Shown: piece after piece, positions 17,290-27,402 of the stretch
How positions within the stretch are numbered: position 1 is the first letter of the stretch
Layout of the letters: the number at the start of each line of letters is the position of its first letter
Assembly (NCBI GenBank): GCA_015061575.1
Contig: SUWF01000016.1
Span: forward strand, 1 to 64,000
Direction of reading: 5' to 3'
DNA from: Lentisphaerota bacterium
GTDB taxonomy: Bacteria; Verrucomicrobiota; Lentisphaeria; Victivallales; Victivallaceae
Length of the DNA: 64,000 nucleotides
Position numbers and translations under genes: made by a program
Notes under the pieces: model-generated
The model's input: only the letters and a program-made list of their open reading frames with translations
Databases searched by the model: none
What the model was told of the DNA's origin: nothing

Positions 17290-20200
17290 TTACTTAGCTT
17301 CCGGAGTATCGTTGAGCATGTAATCCGGTTTGGTGCCTTTGAAAACTTTGTATTTGATGAATTCACGCAGCCGCTGACATGCCGCATACAAAGCCGGTGT
17401 AAACACGATCCCCACCACCGTTGCCAGCAGCATACCGGAGAAGGTGGTTATACCGATAGCCTGACGGCTGGCCGCCCCGGCACCGCTGGCGATCACCAGC
17501 GGGAACACCCCGAAGAGGAAGCTCCACGCCGTCATCAGCACCGCACGGTAACGCAGGTCGCCGCCCCGCATGGCGGCTTCGGTGATCGAGAGGCCGCGTT
17601 CACGCTCCTGCTTGGAAAATTCCACCATCAAGATGGCGTTTTTGGCAGTCAAGCCGATCAACATAACCATCCCCAGCTGAGCATAAATACTCATGGTTTC
17701 GCCGGTCAGCCAAAGCCCGAGCAATGCCCCCAAACTGGCAAATGCCACAGACATCATCACCGGCACCGGAATCGTCCAGGATTCATACTGGGCCACCAGA
17801 AAGAGGTATGCAAATATGATCGCCAGCATCATGAGCTTGCCCAGCTGACCTTCGTTTTCCTTTTCCTGATAGCTCATGCCGGTCCATTCAATATGGTACT
17901 GCCGGGGCAGTTCAATCTTTTCGATGATCTGGATCAAATCCCCGGTGGAAGCTCCGGGCTTACCCTGAACGTTCATTTCTGCCGAGGTAAGCTTGTTGAA
18001 CCGCTGGATACGGCGCGGGCCGACCATGAAGCTGAGTTCACCGACCGAGCTCAACGGCACCATTTCGCCGTAGCTGTTGCGGATCTGGATGTTTTTAAGA
18101 TCATCGATCGTGGAACGGTTTTCGGCATTGCTCTGGATCTTGACATAGAAGCTGTTGCCCAGAATGTTGAAGTCGTTGATGTAGAAACTGGCCAGCTGGC
18201 TCTGCAAACTTGAATAAATATTGCTGGCAGTCAAACCGAGCGTTTCGGCCTTGTCGCGGTCAATATTCAAGTAAAGCTGCGGAGTGTTGGCATCGTAAGT
18301 GGTAATAGCATACAGCGTCTTGGGATCAGCTGAAATCTTGCCGGCAGTATCCATGGCCTGATTGAAAAGGTTCGTCGGCGTGATTTCCCCTTCGCCGGAG
18401 AGCATGAATGTAGCACCACCGGTGGCCCCCAGCCCCATGATGGCCGGCGGGGTAAAGCAGAGGATCTGGGCCGAAGCAATGGTACGGGCAACGCCCTGAA
18501 TTTTCATATTCAATGCTCCCAGCTGCTTATCCGGAGTGGTACGGTCTTTCCAGTGATCAAGTTTTACAATAGCGATACCGGCGTTTTCGGCCCGGCCGGA
18601 AAGAATACTGAAACCGGAACCGATCAGCACGCTCTGAACGCCATCAACTTTGAGTACCTTGTCGCGAAACTCAAACAACGCCTGTTCGGTACGGGCCAGC
18701 GTGGCCCCCGGCGGCAGGTCGATGTTGACCAGAATTGCACCTTTGTCTTCGGTCGGCAGGAACGAACTCAGGATCTGCTTATTCATAAACCAGATGCCGC
18801 CCAGCACAATACCGAAGATGATCAGCGTAAGCAGTGCCCGGCGTACCAGCAGTTTGACCCCAAACAAATACACTTTGCGGGAAGCGTCCAGCACAGCATT
18901 GAACGGGGCATAGATCCTGGCCGGTTTTTCTGCCGGAGGACGCAGCAGAAGTGCGCACAATGCCGGACTGAGCGTCATCGCCACAATAGTGGAGAAGCAC
19001 AGCGATATACACATGGTCACAGCAAACTGCATGTAAATAGTCCCCACCATCCCGCCGTAGAACGCCAGCGGCGCATAACACGCCACGGTCACCAGCGTAG
19101 TGGCAATAATTGCCCCGGTGATCTGCTGCATACTCTTGAGGGCAGCTTCTTTGGCGGAAAGTTTTTCACGCTGCATAAGGGCCTGACAGTTTTCCACCAC
19201 CACGATAGCGTCGTCACAGAGCGAACCTACTACCAGGATCAACCCGAACATGGTCAATACGTTGATACTGTAGCCCAAAGCCAGCATCACCGGAAAAGTT
19301 GCCATCAAAGCTACCGGGATCGCCAGTGACGGGATCAGCGTTGCCCGCCAATCCTGCAGAAAAATCCAGGTAATTACCACCACCAGCAACAGTGCAATCA
19401 CCAGAGTAGTGATGATTTCTTTCAAAGAAATAACAATAAATTCCGTGGGGTCATACGCTGTAGTGTAGCTTACACCTTGCGGAAAACGCTGGCTGAGCCG
19501 TTTGATTTCAGCTTTGACCTGTTCTACAGTTTTCAAAGCGTTGGCATCGCTGGAGCGGTAGATCATCATACCGACTGCTTCGCCATTGTTGAACCAGCCG
19601 TGTCCGGCGTATTCCTTGGCCCCCAGCTCCACCCGGGCTATGTCTTTGAGGCGGATCAGATTGCCGTTGCCGTCGTTGCGGACGATGATATTGCCGAATT
19701 CTTCGGCGTTTTTCAAACGGCCCTGTACGTTAAGTTTGTATTCGATGTAATCGCTGGAGTTTTCGGAACCGATAGTACCGGCGGCCGCCTGAATGTTTTG
19801 CGATTTGACCGCCGCAATGATTTCGTCAGTCGATACGCTCAAGCCGCCCATACGGATGGGATCCAGCCAGATACGCATACTGAATACCTGGGCGGACATG
19901 ACTTCCGCCGCCGCCACCCCGTCAATACGGGAAATCGGATCTTTAATGGTAGTGTTTACATAGTTGTTCAACTCAATAACCGACATATTGCTTTTGTCGG
20001 TCATAAATACAAACACCGCCAGCATGTCGCCGGTACGTTTGTCTACGTTTACGCCCACGCGTTTGACATCATCCGGCAGCTTGGGTTCGGCCCGTTTGAG
20101 GGCGTTCTGCACGTTGACCATGGCCATGTCGGAATCGGTTCCGCTTTTGAAGGTCACGGCGCAGCTGTAGTTGCCGAGGTTGTCGCAGGTACTGGAAAAA

Positions 20201-20433
20201 TAGAGCAGATCGTCCACCCCGTTGAGTTCATCTTCGATCGGAATGGCTACGGTATCGGCCACCACCCCCGCACTGGCACCGGCGTAGTTGGTCGTTACCG
20301 AAATCTGCGGCGGGGCGATTTCCGGATATTCGGCAATCGGCAGCTGGGTAACTGCCATGATCCCCATAAGCACAAATACAATACTAATGACCATCGCAAA
20401 GCGTGGCCGTTCAATAAATATCTTGGAAAACAT
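17290..20433 (-). CDS. RND multidrug efflux pump, inner-membrane subunit (AcrB/HAE1 type)
   Basis: 1047 residues, the family's usual size, with GAGGAG before the ATG. The start MFSKIFIERPRFAMVISIVFVLMG and repeated 12-helix/porter layout are those of HAE1-RND pumps. SLCDDAIVVVENCQ in helix 4 carries the paired aspartates of the proton relay. GPRRIQRFN and the MSIYAQLGMVMLIGLTAKNAILMVEFS segment are typical. It takes hydrophobic drugs from the periplasm to an outer-membrane channel. It lies 21 bp after its adaptor gene. No TolC gene follows, so the channel must be encoded elsewhere. Confidence 0.94.
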   Translation of the reverse strand: MFSKIFIERPRFAMVISIVFVLMGIMAVTQLPIAEYPEIAPPQISVTTNYAGASAGVVADTVAIPIEDELNGVDDLLYFSSTCDNLGNYSCAVTFKSGTDSDMAMVNVQNALKRAEPKLPDDVKRVGVNVDKRTGDMLAVFVFMTDKSNMSVIELNNYVNTTIKDPISRIDGVAAAEVMSAQVFSMRIWLDPIRMGGLSVSTDEIIAAVKSQNIQAAAGTIGSENSSDYIEYKLNVQGRLKNAEEFGNIIVRNDGNGNLIRLKDIARVELGAKEYAGHGWFNNGEAVGMMIYRSSDANALKTVEQVKAEIKRLSQRFPQGVSYTTAYDPTEFIVISLKEIITTLVIALLLVVVITWIFLQDWRATLIPSLAIPVALMATFPVMLALGYSINVLTMFGLILVVGSLCDDAIVVVENCQALMQREKLSAKEAALKSMQQITGAIIATTLVTVACYAPLAFYGGMVGTIYMQFAVTMCISLCFSTIVAMTLSPALCALLLRPPAEKPARIYAPFNAVLDASRKVYLFGVKLLVRRALLTLIIFGIVLGGIWFMNKQILSSFLPTEDKGAILVNIDLPPGATLARTEQALFEFRDKVLKVDGVQSVLIGSGFSILSGRAENAGIAIVKLDHWKDRTTPDKQLGALNMKIQGVARTIASAQILCFTPPAIMGLGATGGATFMLSGEGEITPTNLFNQAMDTAGKISADPKTLYAITTYDANTPQLYLNIDRDKAETLGLTASNIYSSLQSQLASFYINDFNILGNSFYVKIQSNAENRSTIDDLKNIQIRNSYGEMVPLSSVGELSFMVGPRRIQRFNKLTSAEMNVQGKPGASTGDLIQIIEKIELPRQYHIEWTGMSYQEKENEGQLGKLMMLAIIFAYLFLVAQYESWTIPVPVMMSVAFASLGALLGLWLTGETMSIYAQLGMVMLIGLTAKNAILMVEFSKQERERGLSITEAAMRGGDLRYRAVLMTAWSFLFGVFPLVIASGAGAASRQAIGITTFSGMLLATVVGIVFTPALYAACQRLREFIKYKVFKGTKPDYMLNDTPEAK

Positions 20434-20454
20434 CAGAGCTGCTCCTCAATTAAC

Positions 20455-21537
20455 TTACTTGGCCAATTCCACCGTCGAGCCGGGGCGGGCCTTGTGAGTA
20501 CCGTCAACAATGATCGTTTCGCCAACTTTAAGACCTTTATCCACGATCACGAATTTGCCCCGTTCGCTGCCGAGTTTGACATCCCGGCGGCTGACCTTGT
20601 TGGCTTTATCCAACACATAAACGTAAGCATTTTTGCTGTCGTGCATCACGGCTGAGGGGGTGATGGCCGGGCAGTTGGCGGCAATCTTGCGTTCCAGCAT
20701 TACCGAAACGGTGGAGCCGGGGATGAGTTTGTATTGTTTGTTGGGAAATTCAGCGTAAATTTGAATGGTATCGGTACGGCGGTTAGCGGCGTTGTCCACA
20801 AATGCCACAGTGCCGATTTCTTCAAATTTACTGTCGTCGGCCAACTTCAAAGAAAGCCGGGCTTCTTTTTTCAAAGCATCCAAAGTGCCGAACATCTGCA
20901 GAAAGTCCCGGTTGCTCATGGCAAACTGCACCCGGATCGGCGTCACCTGATTGATGGTGGCCAGCAAGCCCGAGGTGGGAGTTATGTAATTACCTTCAGT
21001 GTAATTGGTTACCCCGATAACTCCGTCCATCGGAGCGGTGATTACGGTGTTGTCCAAGTCATCTTTGGCGGTGATCAATGCCGCTTCGGCAGCGAGCAAA
21101 CTGGATTTGTAGGCTTCCAGCGAACTCAAAGTATTTTCCAGCGAGTCCTTACTGGCGGCGTTCTGACCGTAAAGCGAGTGGGCGCGGTTGTAGCTGTTTT
21201 GGGCGTATTCCAAACGGGCTTTGCACTCAGCGATTTTAGCTTCGGCACTTTTAACCGCAGCATCATAGCGGATGCGGTCAAAGGTATAAAGCATCTGGCC
21301 TTTGCGTACATAGTCACCGTTTTTGAATCCGACTTTCAGCAGTTCGCCGGAAACCCGGGGCACCAGCTGGACCACGGCCGGAGCGGAAACCAATCCGGAG
21401 TAACGGCGCACTTCCACATTATCCTGAGCGACGACTTTCCCGGCTTTGACAACGGGAGCAGGCATCCCGCCGGGGGCGGCGTTGACTGCTCCGGCAATAA
21501 GCATACCGCAAGCAGCGGTGAACATGATTTTTTTCAT
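20455..21537 (-). CDS. RND efflux periplasmic adaptor (AcrA type)
   Basis: 360 residues, strong AAGGAGGAG site. A signal peptide (MKKIMFTAACGMLIAGAVNA) lacks a lipobox cysteine, so it is probably soluble or peripheral. It has lipoyl halves (VGFKNGDYVRKGQMLYTFD and VITAPMDGVIGVTNYTEG), a coiled-coil hairpin and beta-barrel/MP domains. It bridges the pump to an outer-membrane channel. First of the two structural genes after marR. Confidence 0.92.
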   Translation of the reverse strand: MKKIMFTAACGMLIAGAVNAAPGGMPAPVVKAGKVVAQDNVEVRRYSGLVSAPAVVQLVPRVSGELLKVGFKNGDYVRKGQMLYTFDRIRYDAAVKSAEAKIAECKARLEYAQNSYNRAHSLYGQNAASKDSLENTLSSLEAYKSSLLAAEAALITAKDDLDNTVITAPMDGVIGVTNYTEGNYITPTSGLLATINQVTPIRVQFAMSNRDFLQMFGTLDALKKEARLSLKLADDSKFEEIGTVAFVDNAANRRTDTIQIYAEFPNKQYKLIPGSTVSVMLERKIAANCPAITPSAVMHDSKNAYVYVLDKANKVSRRDVKLGSERGKFVIVDKGLKVGETIIVDGTHKARPGSTVELAK

Positions 21538-21574
21538 AATCTTCTCCTCCTTATAAATATCTTTTATTTTGTCT

Positions 21575-22039
21575 TTATTTTGATTGTTGGGGCAAATTGC
21601 TGATTTGTTCCAGTAATCGCTCTAAAACTGATTGAAATACGGCAAATTCTTCAGCGGAAATTCCGCAGGATATAGCCTGCATGACGTTTTCGATTCTGCG
21701 GCCATGTTCTTCTTTGAGCGCCAAACCTGATTCTGTCGGCCGCAGCAATATAGCGCGCCGGTCAGTGGGGCTGGTGGTACGTTCCACAATATTTTCTTTG
21801 ACCAGAGTATCCACGGTTTGCGAGATCGCTCCCGGGGTCAACTTCAGTTCATCGGCGATTTCTTTGAGCATGACGCCTTGAGGGTGCCGGTCGTAAATCA
21901 CGCCGATGACCCGCAGCTGCGAGAGCGGCAAACGGTTGGGCAGGTCACAATCAGTGATCCCGGAACTGCTCAAACGGTCGGCCAGACGAAGCACATTGCG
22001 CCACACATTTTCGTGCGGTTGGGGGTCGGTAGTTTTCAC
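21575..22039 (-). CDS. MarR-family transcriptional regulator
   Basis: 154 residues beginning at GTG (22039), with GGAG nine bases upstream. The winged helix is clear: QLRVIGVIYDRHPQGVMLKEIADELKLTPGAISQTVDTLVKENIVER, then the wing TSPTDRRAILLRPTESG. MarR proteins are dimeric repressors released by phenolics or drugs. As first gene of the efflux operon, with a palindrome at its transcript start, it most likely represses itself and the pump. Confidence 0.92.
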   Translation of the reverse strand: MKTTDPQPHENVWRNVLRLADRLSSSGITDCDLPNRLPLSQLRVIGVIYDRHPQGVMLKEIADELKLTPGAISQTVDTLVKENIVERTTSPTDRRAILLRPTESGLALKEEHGRRIENVMQAISCGISAEEFAVFQSVLERLLEQISNLPQQSK

Positions 22040-22072
22040 AAATAATGACTCCAGAGAATATTTTTGTTTATC

Positions 22073-22107
22073 AGGTTAAATGTTTAATATGATTAAATAG
22101 TTTACCT
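22073..22107. promoter_or_regulatory. Probable MarR operator
   Basis: A 35-bp palindromic region: TTTAATATGATTAAA at the centre, flanked by AGGTTAAA and TTTACCT. It covers the predicted transcript start of the marR-pump operon and lies 34 bp upstream of marR. Confidence 0.55.
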
Positions 22108-22110
22108 TTT

Positions 22111-22138
22111 AAAATAATCCTTATTTGAAAAAATGCAA
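22111..22138 (-). promoter_or_regulatory. Promoter of the marR-RND operon
   Basis: Minus strand: TTGCAT, 16 bp, TATTTT. The palindrome lies at and just downstream of the expected transcript start. Confidence 0.5.
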
Positions 22139-22178
22139 GTGGCTTACCGTTTATTTTGCTTTTTGATACTTGAAAAAG

Positions 22179-22206
22179 TTGCTTTTTAAGGATTCTGGTG
22201 TATTAT
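22179..22206 (+). promoter_or_regulatory. Promoter of the glycosidase-like pair
   Basis: TTGCTT, 16 bp ending in TG, TATTAT. The leader to the ATG at 22264 would be about 50 nt. Confidence 0.5.
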
Positions 22207-22263
22207 TTACCAAATACGGATAAACACACGACACTTTTGTATTTTTAGTGGTTGGAGGAAAAT

Positions 22264-25200
22264 ATGCAGTTGGATTTCAGAATCGACTGGGGATATTTGT
22301 ATTTGTATTCGCGGCGTCATTATCACCCGTTTTTTGAATGGGATGGCCATTTGGAGTGCTGTAACGGAAAAATTGCAGAATTGCGCCAGCTTGAGTATCC
22401 GGTGATCTGGTTCGGTCCCGGCCATTGCGCCAGGGAAACTGTATTGCCCGATAACAGCTGGAAAAGCCGCACCCGCCGGGGCATGGCCGGAGTGCGGGTG
22501 ATTGCTGAAGTCAACGAAGATACTGTTTTTAAACTGGTTACCCGCAGCGGCAGTTTTGAATTTTCGGCGCAAAGCATCATTGAGGACGGCCGGATCGTTT
22601 TTCCGGTCGGTCCCAAATATCTGGGCTGCTCGGTGATCGTTACCCGCAGCGGGTATCTCTGGTTCCGCCCGGCTCCGGCGGCAGGGCAGACTGTGTTTGA
22701 AGCTGAAGATCTTACTCAGCTGCCGCTGCATGATTGGATGCGGATGCCGACGGCATGGCTGGCTCCGGGCGCTAAAGTCGATCTGCCGCTGGAAATTGCC
22801 CCGGATAAATTTGATTATAACGAAACGCTGCTGCATCTGGCGGCCATGGCAGCTCCGCCATCGGGGTATACGCCGGGTGATGAGCAGGTTTTTCATGATG
22901 ACTTTACTATAAATATTTATGTTGATGGAGTTTTTTGCAAAAAGGTCACCCACTTTTTCCGGGAGCACGATACTTTTATGCAGATGCTCGAAGATGTGTG
23001 GGTTCGCTTTGCTGCGGCGCCGGGCAAGCATGTGATCACGCTTGAAAATACCCACAAAGATGGTTATCTGTTGATCAGCAGAGCAGTTTTCAGCCGTTGC
23101 GGTTATAACCACTTGCAGTTGAGTTTGCCGCAATGGGCATTGGTCGGCGAAAAGATCATCGGCCGGATCTTTGCGGTAAAAAGCGATCAAGTTGCCGTGC
23201 AGACGCCCAGTGGAGAAATTGCGCTGGAAGTTGCTGCCGGCTGGAATGAGTTTGAGTTCAAGCTGGAGCAGCCGGGACGCAATGTGGAAATTTTCACCAG
23301 CAGTTCCCGGAGCGTTATTGGCGAAGTTTACGCGCTGGGGAGCGAAAATATTCCGGTGACGGTCGGTTACGATATGACCATTGTGCCGCATGACGATAAC
23401 GGTTTTATGGATTGGCTGCTGGATTATACCTGGCGTACTCAGCTGGCTAATCTGGTGGTTTTCCGCTCCTTTTATTATGCAGTCGGCTGCTATGGTGCCG
23501 GTAACCGGGCTCCCCGGAAAATCGACGGAGCTTTGCTGAGCCGTTGGGCGGAGTTTTGCCGCAAACATGGCATTTGGGTGGAAGCGGCTACGGACTTTGA
23601 CGGCGGCGAACTGATCAAAGGTGCCGGAGAATACATCCATTACGTCGGGCGTCACGAATACCCCGGAGCGGTGTACGCTTTTGACCCGCAGGAACCCTAT
23701 ATATCGCAGGATATGCAGGAAGCCAGCCAAAAGTATATGGAGTATTTGAAGATCGAAATCGACCGGGCGCACAACGCCGGCGGCCGCTGCGCCTTTGGGG
23801 ATGCTTCCGGCGGACACCGTTACTGCTATCTGGCCGGAGCGGATTTTATCCGCAGCGAAACCATGGTGCCGCACACCATGCACCTTTTGAGTCAGGCCCG
23901 GCCGGCGGCAGAGGCTCTGAGTTCCGGCGAATGGGGAGTGCATATTGCCATCCATCACCCCAAACAACCCTATTTTGAAACTCATTTGGGCGAGTATTAT
24001 TTGAGTATCTTCCAACCGTGGATCATGGGCGCAAATATGATCTACGAAGAAGACAGTCTGTTTTTGCTTTTCAAAGAAGAACGCCAGAGCTGGGACGATG
24101 CTTTGACCAAGGGCAAGCGCGATATGACAAGGGAGTTTTACAAATTTGTCAAAACCCATCCCCGCAGCGGCAAGTGCGTGCGCAATATTGCCTTTCTGGA
24201 AGGGCGTTACGCCGCTCCGTTCAACGGCTTTATCTGCGATTGCGAACAAACGCCGGATTATTCAGTCTGGGGCCGTTTCGGCAATCCGGCTCCGGAATGG
24301 GGCCACAAACAGCCGGAAAAATGCCGCCAGCTGCTGGACGTACTCATGCCGGGGGCCAATACGCAGCCGCTGCGGCAGCAATATGACAAACGCCGCTTTT
24401 TCTTTTCGGGCTCGCCCTACGGTGACTTTGATGAAGTACCGGTTGAAGCGGCTGCTGAATACTTTGACCAGTATAAACTCCTGCTCAATCTGGGCTGGCA
24501 CACCTGTGAAGATGCTGACTGGGAAAAACTTGCCGGTTTTGTCCAAAAAGGCGGTATCCTGCTGACCGGCATCCCGCAGTTCAGTACGCATGTCAAACGG
24601 GATTTCCTCAAAGATTTCAACGATTTGGCTTTGTGGAACGGCGGCGATCTGAGTGCGGCTTGCGGTATCAAAGTCAAAGGGCGTGGCGCAAAATATTCCG
24701 GCCAGTGGAACTGCGCATGGCGGGAAGATTTTCCGGAAGTGGAACTCTCAGCCGCCCCAAATGATGATGTCAACGAAGATGATTTGGGCTTTGCGGCAGA
24801 TATTGATTTAGCTGGAGCGGAAGTGGTGATTTATGATGCTTCGACCGCTGCGCCGCTTTTGGTGCGTTACCGTTTGGGCGCAGGCTGGGTCTACACGCTT
24901 ACTTTGTGGGCATATCCCGGGCACGAAAAATTCCAGAAACTCAGCGCAGCAGTGATTGCGGCGTTAGCCGCCAGCGTGCGTTCGGAGCATTATGTGGAAG
25001 ATCCTTCCCGGGAAGTCTTTTGGACGTATTGGCGCAATACCGATGATCAGGCCGATGCGCTGCTGATGCTGCTCAACACCGATTGGTCGGTCAAAGGCAA
25101 CTGCAAGACCGTTATGGTGCATACTCCCGGATGGAGTTTTGAATTGGCAGTACCGGAACGGGATATGCAGTTTGTCAGGATCTATGGAAACAAAGCGTTG

Positions 25201-25356
25201 ATTTCCGGTACCGATCTTTTTGTGCAGAGCAAAGCAGATAAGTTGATAGCTTACGGGCAGGGGCAGGTGGCCTGTCAGGTTATTGATGCTGATGGCAACG
25301 CCGAAGATCGGGTGCTTGATTTTGCCGATAATACAGAAATGGAAATAACAATATAA
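22264..25356 (+). CDS. Large multidomain glycosidase-like protein, intracellular
   Basis: 1030 residues from the ATG at 22264, directly after TGGAGGAAA. I do not recognise a named family. The layout suggests N-terminal beta-sandwiches (about 1-380), a central barrel-like domain (about 385-660, NLVVFRSFYYAVG, GIWVEAATDFDGGE, RCAFGDASGGHRY), then a flavodoxin/glutaminase-like domain (about 720-790, KLAGFVQKGGILLTGIPQ) resembling the trimerisation domain of GH42-type enzymes, and a C-terminal beta domain. This order is seen in several glycoside hydrolase families. There is no signal peptide. It precedes the next gene by 19 bp, and both probably act on an imported oligosaccharide. Catalytic residues cannot be named. 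Confidence 0.6.
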   Translation: MQLDFRIDWGYLYLYSRRHYHPFFEWDGHLECCNGKIAELRQLEYPVIWFGPGHCARETVLPDNSWKSRTRRGMAGVRVIAEVNEDTVFKLVTRSGSFEFSAQSIIEDGRIVFPVGPKYLGCSVIVTRSGYLWFRPAPAAGQTVFEAEDLTQLPLHDWMRMPTAWLAPGAKVDLPLEIAPDKFDYNETLLHLAAMAAPPSGYTPGDEQVFHDDFTINIYVDGVFCKKVTHFFREHDTFMQMLEDVWVRFAAAPGKHVITLENTHKDGYLLISRAVFSRCGYNHLQLSLPQWALVGEKIIGRIFAVKSDQVAVQTPSGEIALEVAAGWNEFEFKLEQPGRNVEIFTSSSRSVIGEVYALGSENIPVTVGYDMTIVPHDDNGFMDWLLDYTWRTQLANLVVFRSFYYAVGCYGAGNRAPRKIDGALLSRWAEFCRKHGIWVEAATDFDGGELIKGAGEYIHYVGRHEYPGAVYAFDPQEPYISQDMQEASQKYMEYLKIEIDRAHNAGGRCAFGDASGGHRYCYLAGADFIRSETMVPHTMHLLSQARPAAEALSSGEWGVHIAIHHPKQPYFETHLGEYYLSIFQPWIMGANMIYEEDSLFLLFKEERQSWDDALTKGKRDMTREFYKFVKTHPRSGKCVRNIAFLEGRYAAPFNGFICDCEQTPDYSVWGRFGNPAPEWGHKQPEKCRQLLDVLMPGANTQPLRQQYDKRRFFFSGSPYGDFDEVPVEAAAEYFDQYKLLLNLGWHTCEDADWEKLAGFVQKGGILLTGIPQFSTHVKRDFLKDFNDLALWNGGDLSAACGIKVKGRGAKYSGQWNCAWREDFPEVELSAAPNDDVNEDDLGFAADIDLAGAEVVIYDASTAAPLLVRYRLGAGWVYTLTLWAYPGHEKFQKLSAAVIAALAASVRSEHYVEDPSREVFWTYWRNTDDQADALLMLLNTDWSVKGNCKTVMVHTPGWSFELAVPERDMQFVRIYGNKALISGTDLFVQSKADKLIAYGQGQVACQVIDADGNAEDRVLDFADNTEMEITI

Positions 25357-25375
25357 AACCGCAGGAGCAAAGATT

Positions 25376-27364
25376 ATGCAAGGTTATTGGGTACAGCTTT
25401 TTACCCCCCGGGTGAAAAGTGATATCGTGGATTTTTTGCCGGATAATGTGAAGTTTTTAAGTCAAGCCGCTCCGGAAGAGCTTGAGCAAGTGCTCGCTGC
25501 AGCCCGGAAAGGCGAAGCTAAAGTGCTGCTGGAGTGCCCCGCAGAGTATCCGGGATTGGATATTGGCGATGAACTTTACGCCGACAGTTTCAAGGCCCGT
25601 TCAGTCGTGGCTGATGACTGGTTTGGAGAAGCTTTGCCGCTTTGCCGTATTCTTACGCAGCACAACTTTGTTTTGCGCAAAGTGACTGCTCCGGTAAAGG
25701 CGCATTTGGTGGCAGCCCGGGTGGCGGGGTATCGGGATGCGTGTTTCGGATTGGCAGATGCCGAGCAAATGCCGGTGCTTTTTGAAGCTCCGGATTGCTC
25801 GAATATTCTTATAGCGGTTACGCCGCTGGCCAGTTTTATCGGCAGCCGGTTTGCCCCGGCAGTGGATTGGCAGGTGGTGATCGGCAAACTGCTGGCGTTT
25901 TTGAGCGGCAGTGCTGAGATAATTCCGATCAAATACACCTTGCCGGTGCATCCGGCTTATCAGGCGCAGGAGACTTTGCCGGAAAATTTTGAAGATAACG
26001 CTTTCAATCGCAATGCTGAATGGTTCTATCGCGAAATGATCTACAATCATCACGGTTCGCTGGGCGTTTTTGAAGGCTGCACATCTATAATTGATGTGAC
26101 CGGCCGGCAGTGGATCATGCCGGCGCTGCGGGGCGACTGTCTGGGCGAATGTTCGGCAGTCGGGGCATTGGATTACATTATCAATCGTGAACGGGCCGGG
26201 CGGGAAATGGCCGAAGGTTTGATCAAAACCATGCTCGATACGCCCAAAGTGCGGGATTGCTGCCCGGCCAGCCAAACTTACGGTTCGCTCTTTTTTGACG
26301 ACAGCAACCGCTCGATCTACGGCGATGATAACTCCCGGGCGGCACTGGGGGCGATATTATCTGAAGATTTGCTCGAAGATCCGCAGCATGCCAAAAAAAT
26401 CCTGCAGTTGGGATATTCGCTGTTGCGTACTACCGGCCCCAACGGATTGCGCACGCCCAGCTTGCTGCAGCCGGAAAGTTTTCAGGGCAAAACCTGGCAA
26501 TATTACCGGGAAAATAATTACGAAAAATGCCATCCGCATTATCAGGCGTGGCATTGGGCTTTGAACTGCCAGTTATATAAGCTTACCGGCGACCGGGATT
26601 TTCTGGATTCCGCCATCGCTGCCATGCAGGAAGCCAACAAATGCTTCCCGGATTTTTACTGGCAGAACGGAGCAACCGGCGATTGGGCCAGAATCCTGCT
26701 GCCGTTTGCCATGCTGGTGGAAGTTGATGATACTCCGGAACATCGGGCGTGGCTGGACAAGGTGGCCAATTACTTTATCGATAAACTCAATGAATATCAT
26801 ACTGCGCCTGAAGTTATGGGCAAATTGGAACTCGGGCATTATCCGGCGCCTTCCTGCAATGCTGATCACGGCCGTGGCGAAGCTGCGCTGGTACAGTTCA
26901 ACGGCGATCCGGCCTGCGATTTGCTCTACTCGGTCAATTACGCTTTCCCGGGCCTGCACGAAGCGTATATGGCAACCGGCAATCCCCGCTACAAAGCAGC
27001 GGTGGACGGCATGGCGGAATTTTTCTGCCGGATCCAGGCTGTTTCCAGCGAGCAGAAGTATCTGGATGGAGCATGGCTGCGGGGATTTGACTACGATCTG
27101 TGGGAATTTTTCGGCAGTGCTTCCGACTCCGGCTGGGGCCCATGGTGTGTGGAAACCGGCTGGACAAACTCTTGGATCGCCGGTACGTTGGGACTGCGCA
27201 AGCTCAATCGCCCGTTGTTGAGCAGTAAAAATGCCAATGTGTATAAAGAGCTGGTTCCGGAAGTCAAAGCAATGATGTTTGCACCGCTGATGCCATCAAC
27301 AACGAGCCGGGGTACCCAAACGATCATTAATACGTCATTGACCGGCGGCTTTGCCGAAGGTTGA
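25376..27364 (+). CDS. Putative (alpha/alpha)-barrel glycosidase-like protein
   Basis: 662 residues, AGGAG upstream, no signal peptide. The N-terminal 200 residues are mixed alpha/beta. From about 215 on, repeated helix-rich segments with aromatic residues (YQAWHWALNCQLYKLTGDRDFLDSAIAAM, GATGDWARILLPFAMLVEV, YAFPGLHEAYMATGNPRYKAAVDGMAEF) look like a six-hairpin toroid as in glycosidases, lyases and epimerases of glycans. The family is not identified. Tight linkage to the preceding protein implies a shared pathway. It ends before an inverted-repeat element. Confidence 0.55.
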   Translation: MQGYWVQLFTPRVKSDIVDFLPDNVKFLSQAAPEELEQVLAAARKGEAKVLLECPAEYPGLDIGDELYADSFKARSVVADDWFGEALPLCRILTQHNFVLRKVTAPVKAHLVAARVAGYRDACFGLADAEQMPVLFEAPDCSNILIAVTPLASFIGSRFAPAVDWQVVIGKLLAFLSGSAEIIPIKYTLPVHPAYQAQETLPENFEDNAFNRNAEWFYREMIYNHHGSLGVFEGCTSIIDVTGRQWIMPALRGDCLGECSAVGALDYIINRERAGREMAEGLIKTMLDTPKVRDCCPASQTYGSLFFDDSNRSIYGDDNSRAALGAILSEDLLEDPQHAKKILQLGYSLLRTTGPNGLRTPSLLQPESFQGKTWQYYRENNYEKCHPHYQAWHWALNCQLYKLTGDRDFLDSAIAAMQEANKCFPDFYWQNGATGDWARILLPFAMLVEVDDTPEHRAWLDKVANYFIDKLNEYHTAPEVMGKLELGHYPAPSCNADHGRGEAALVQFNGDPACDLLYSVNYAFPGLHEAYMATGNPRYKAAVDGMAEFFCRIQAVSSEQKYLDGAWLRGFDYDLWEFFGSASDSGWGPWCVETGWTNSWIAGTLGLRKLNRPLLSSKNANVYKELVPEVKAMMFAPLMPSTTSRGTQTIINTSLTGGFAEG

Positions 27365-27402
27365 TATAAAAAAGCAGTTAAATGAGGTAATTAAAAAAGT
27401 CC

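Noticed and set aside
22207-24249. 680-residue minus-strand ORF opposite the glycosidase-like gene
   Set aside because: It is the antisense shadow of a gene with a strong ribosome site and promoter. Its composition (His/Phe/Arg-rich, no domain) is typical of complementary-strand frames in this DNA.
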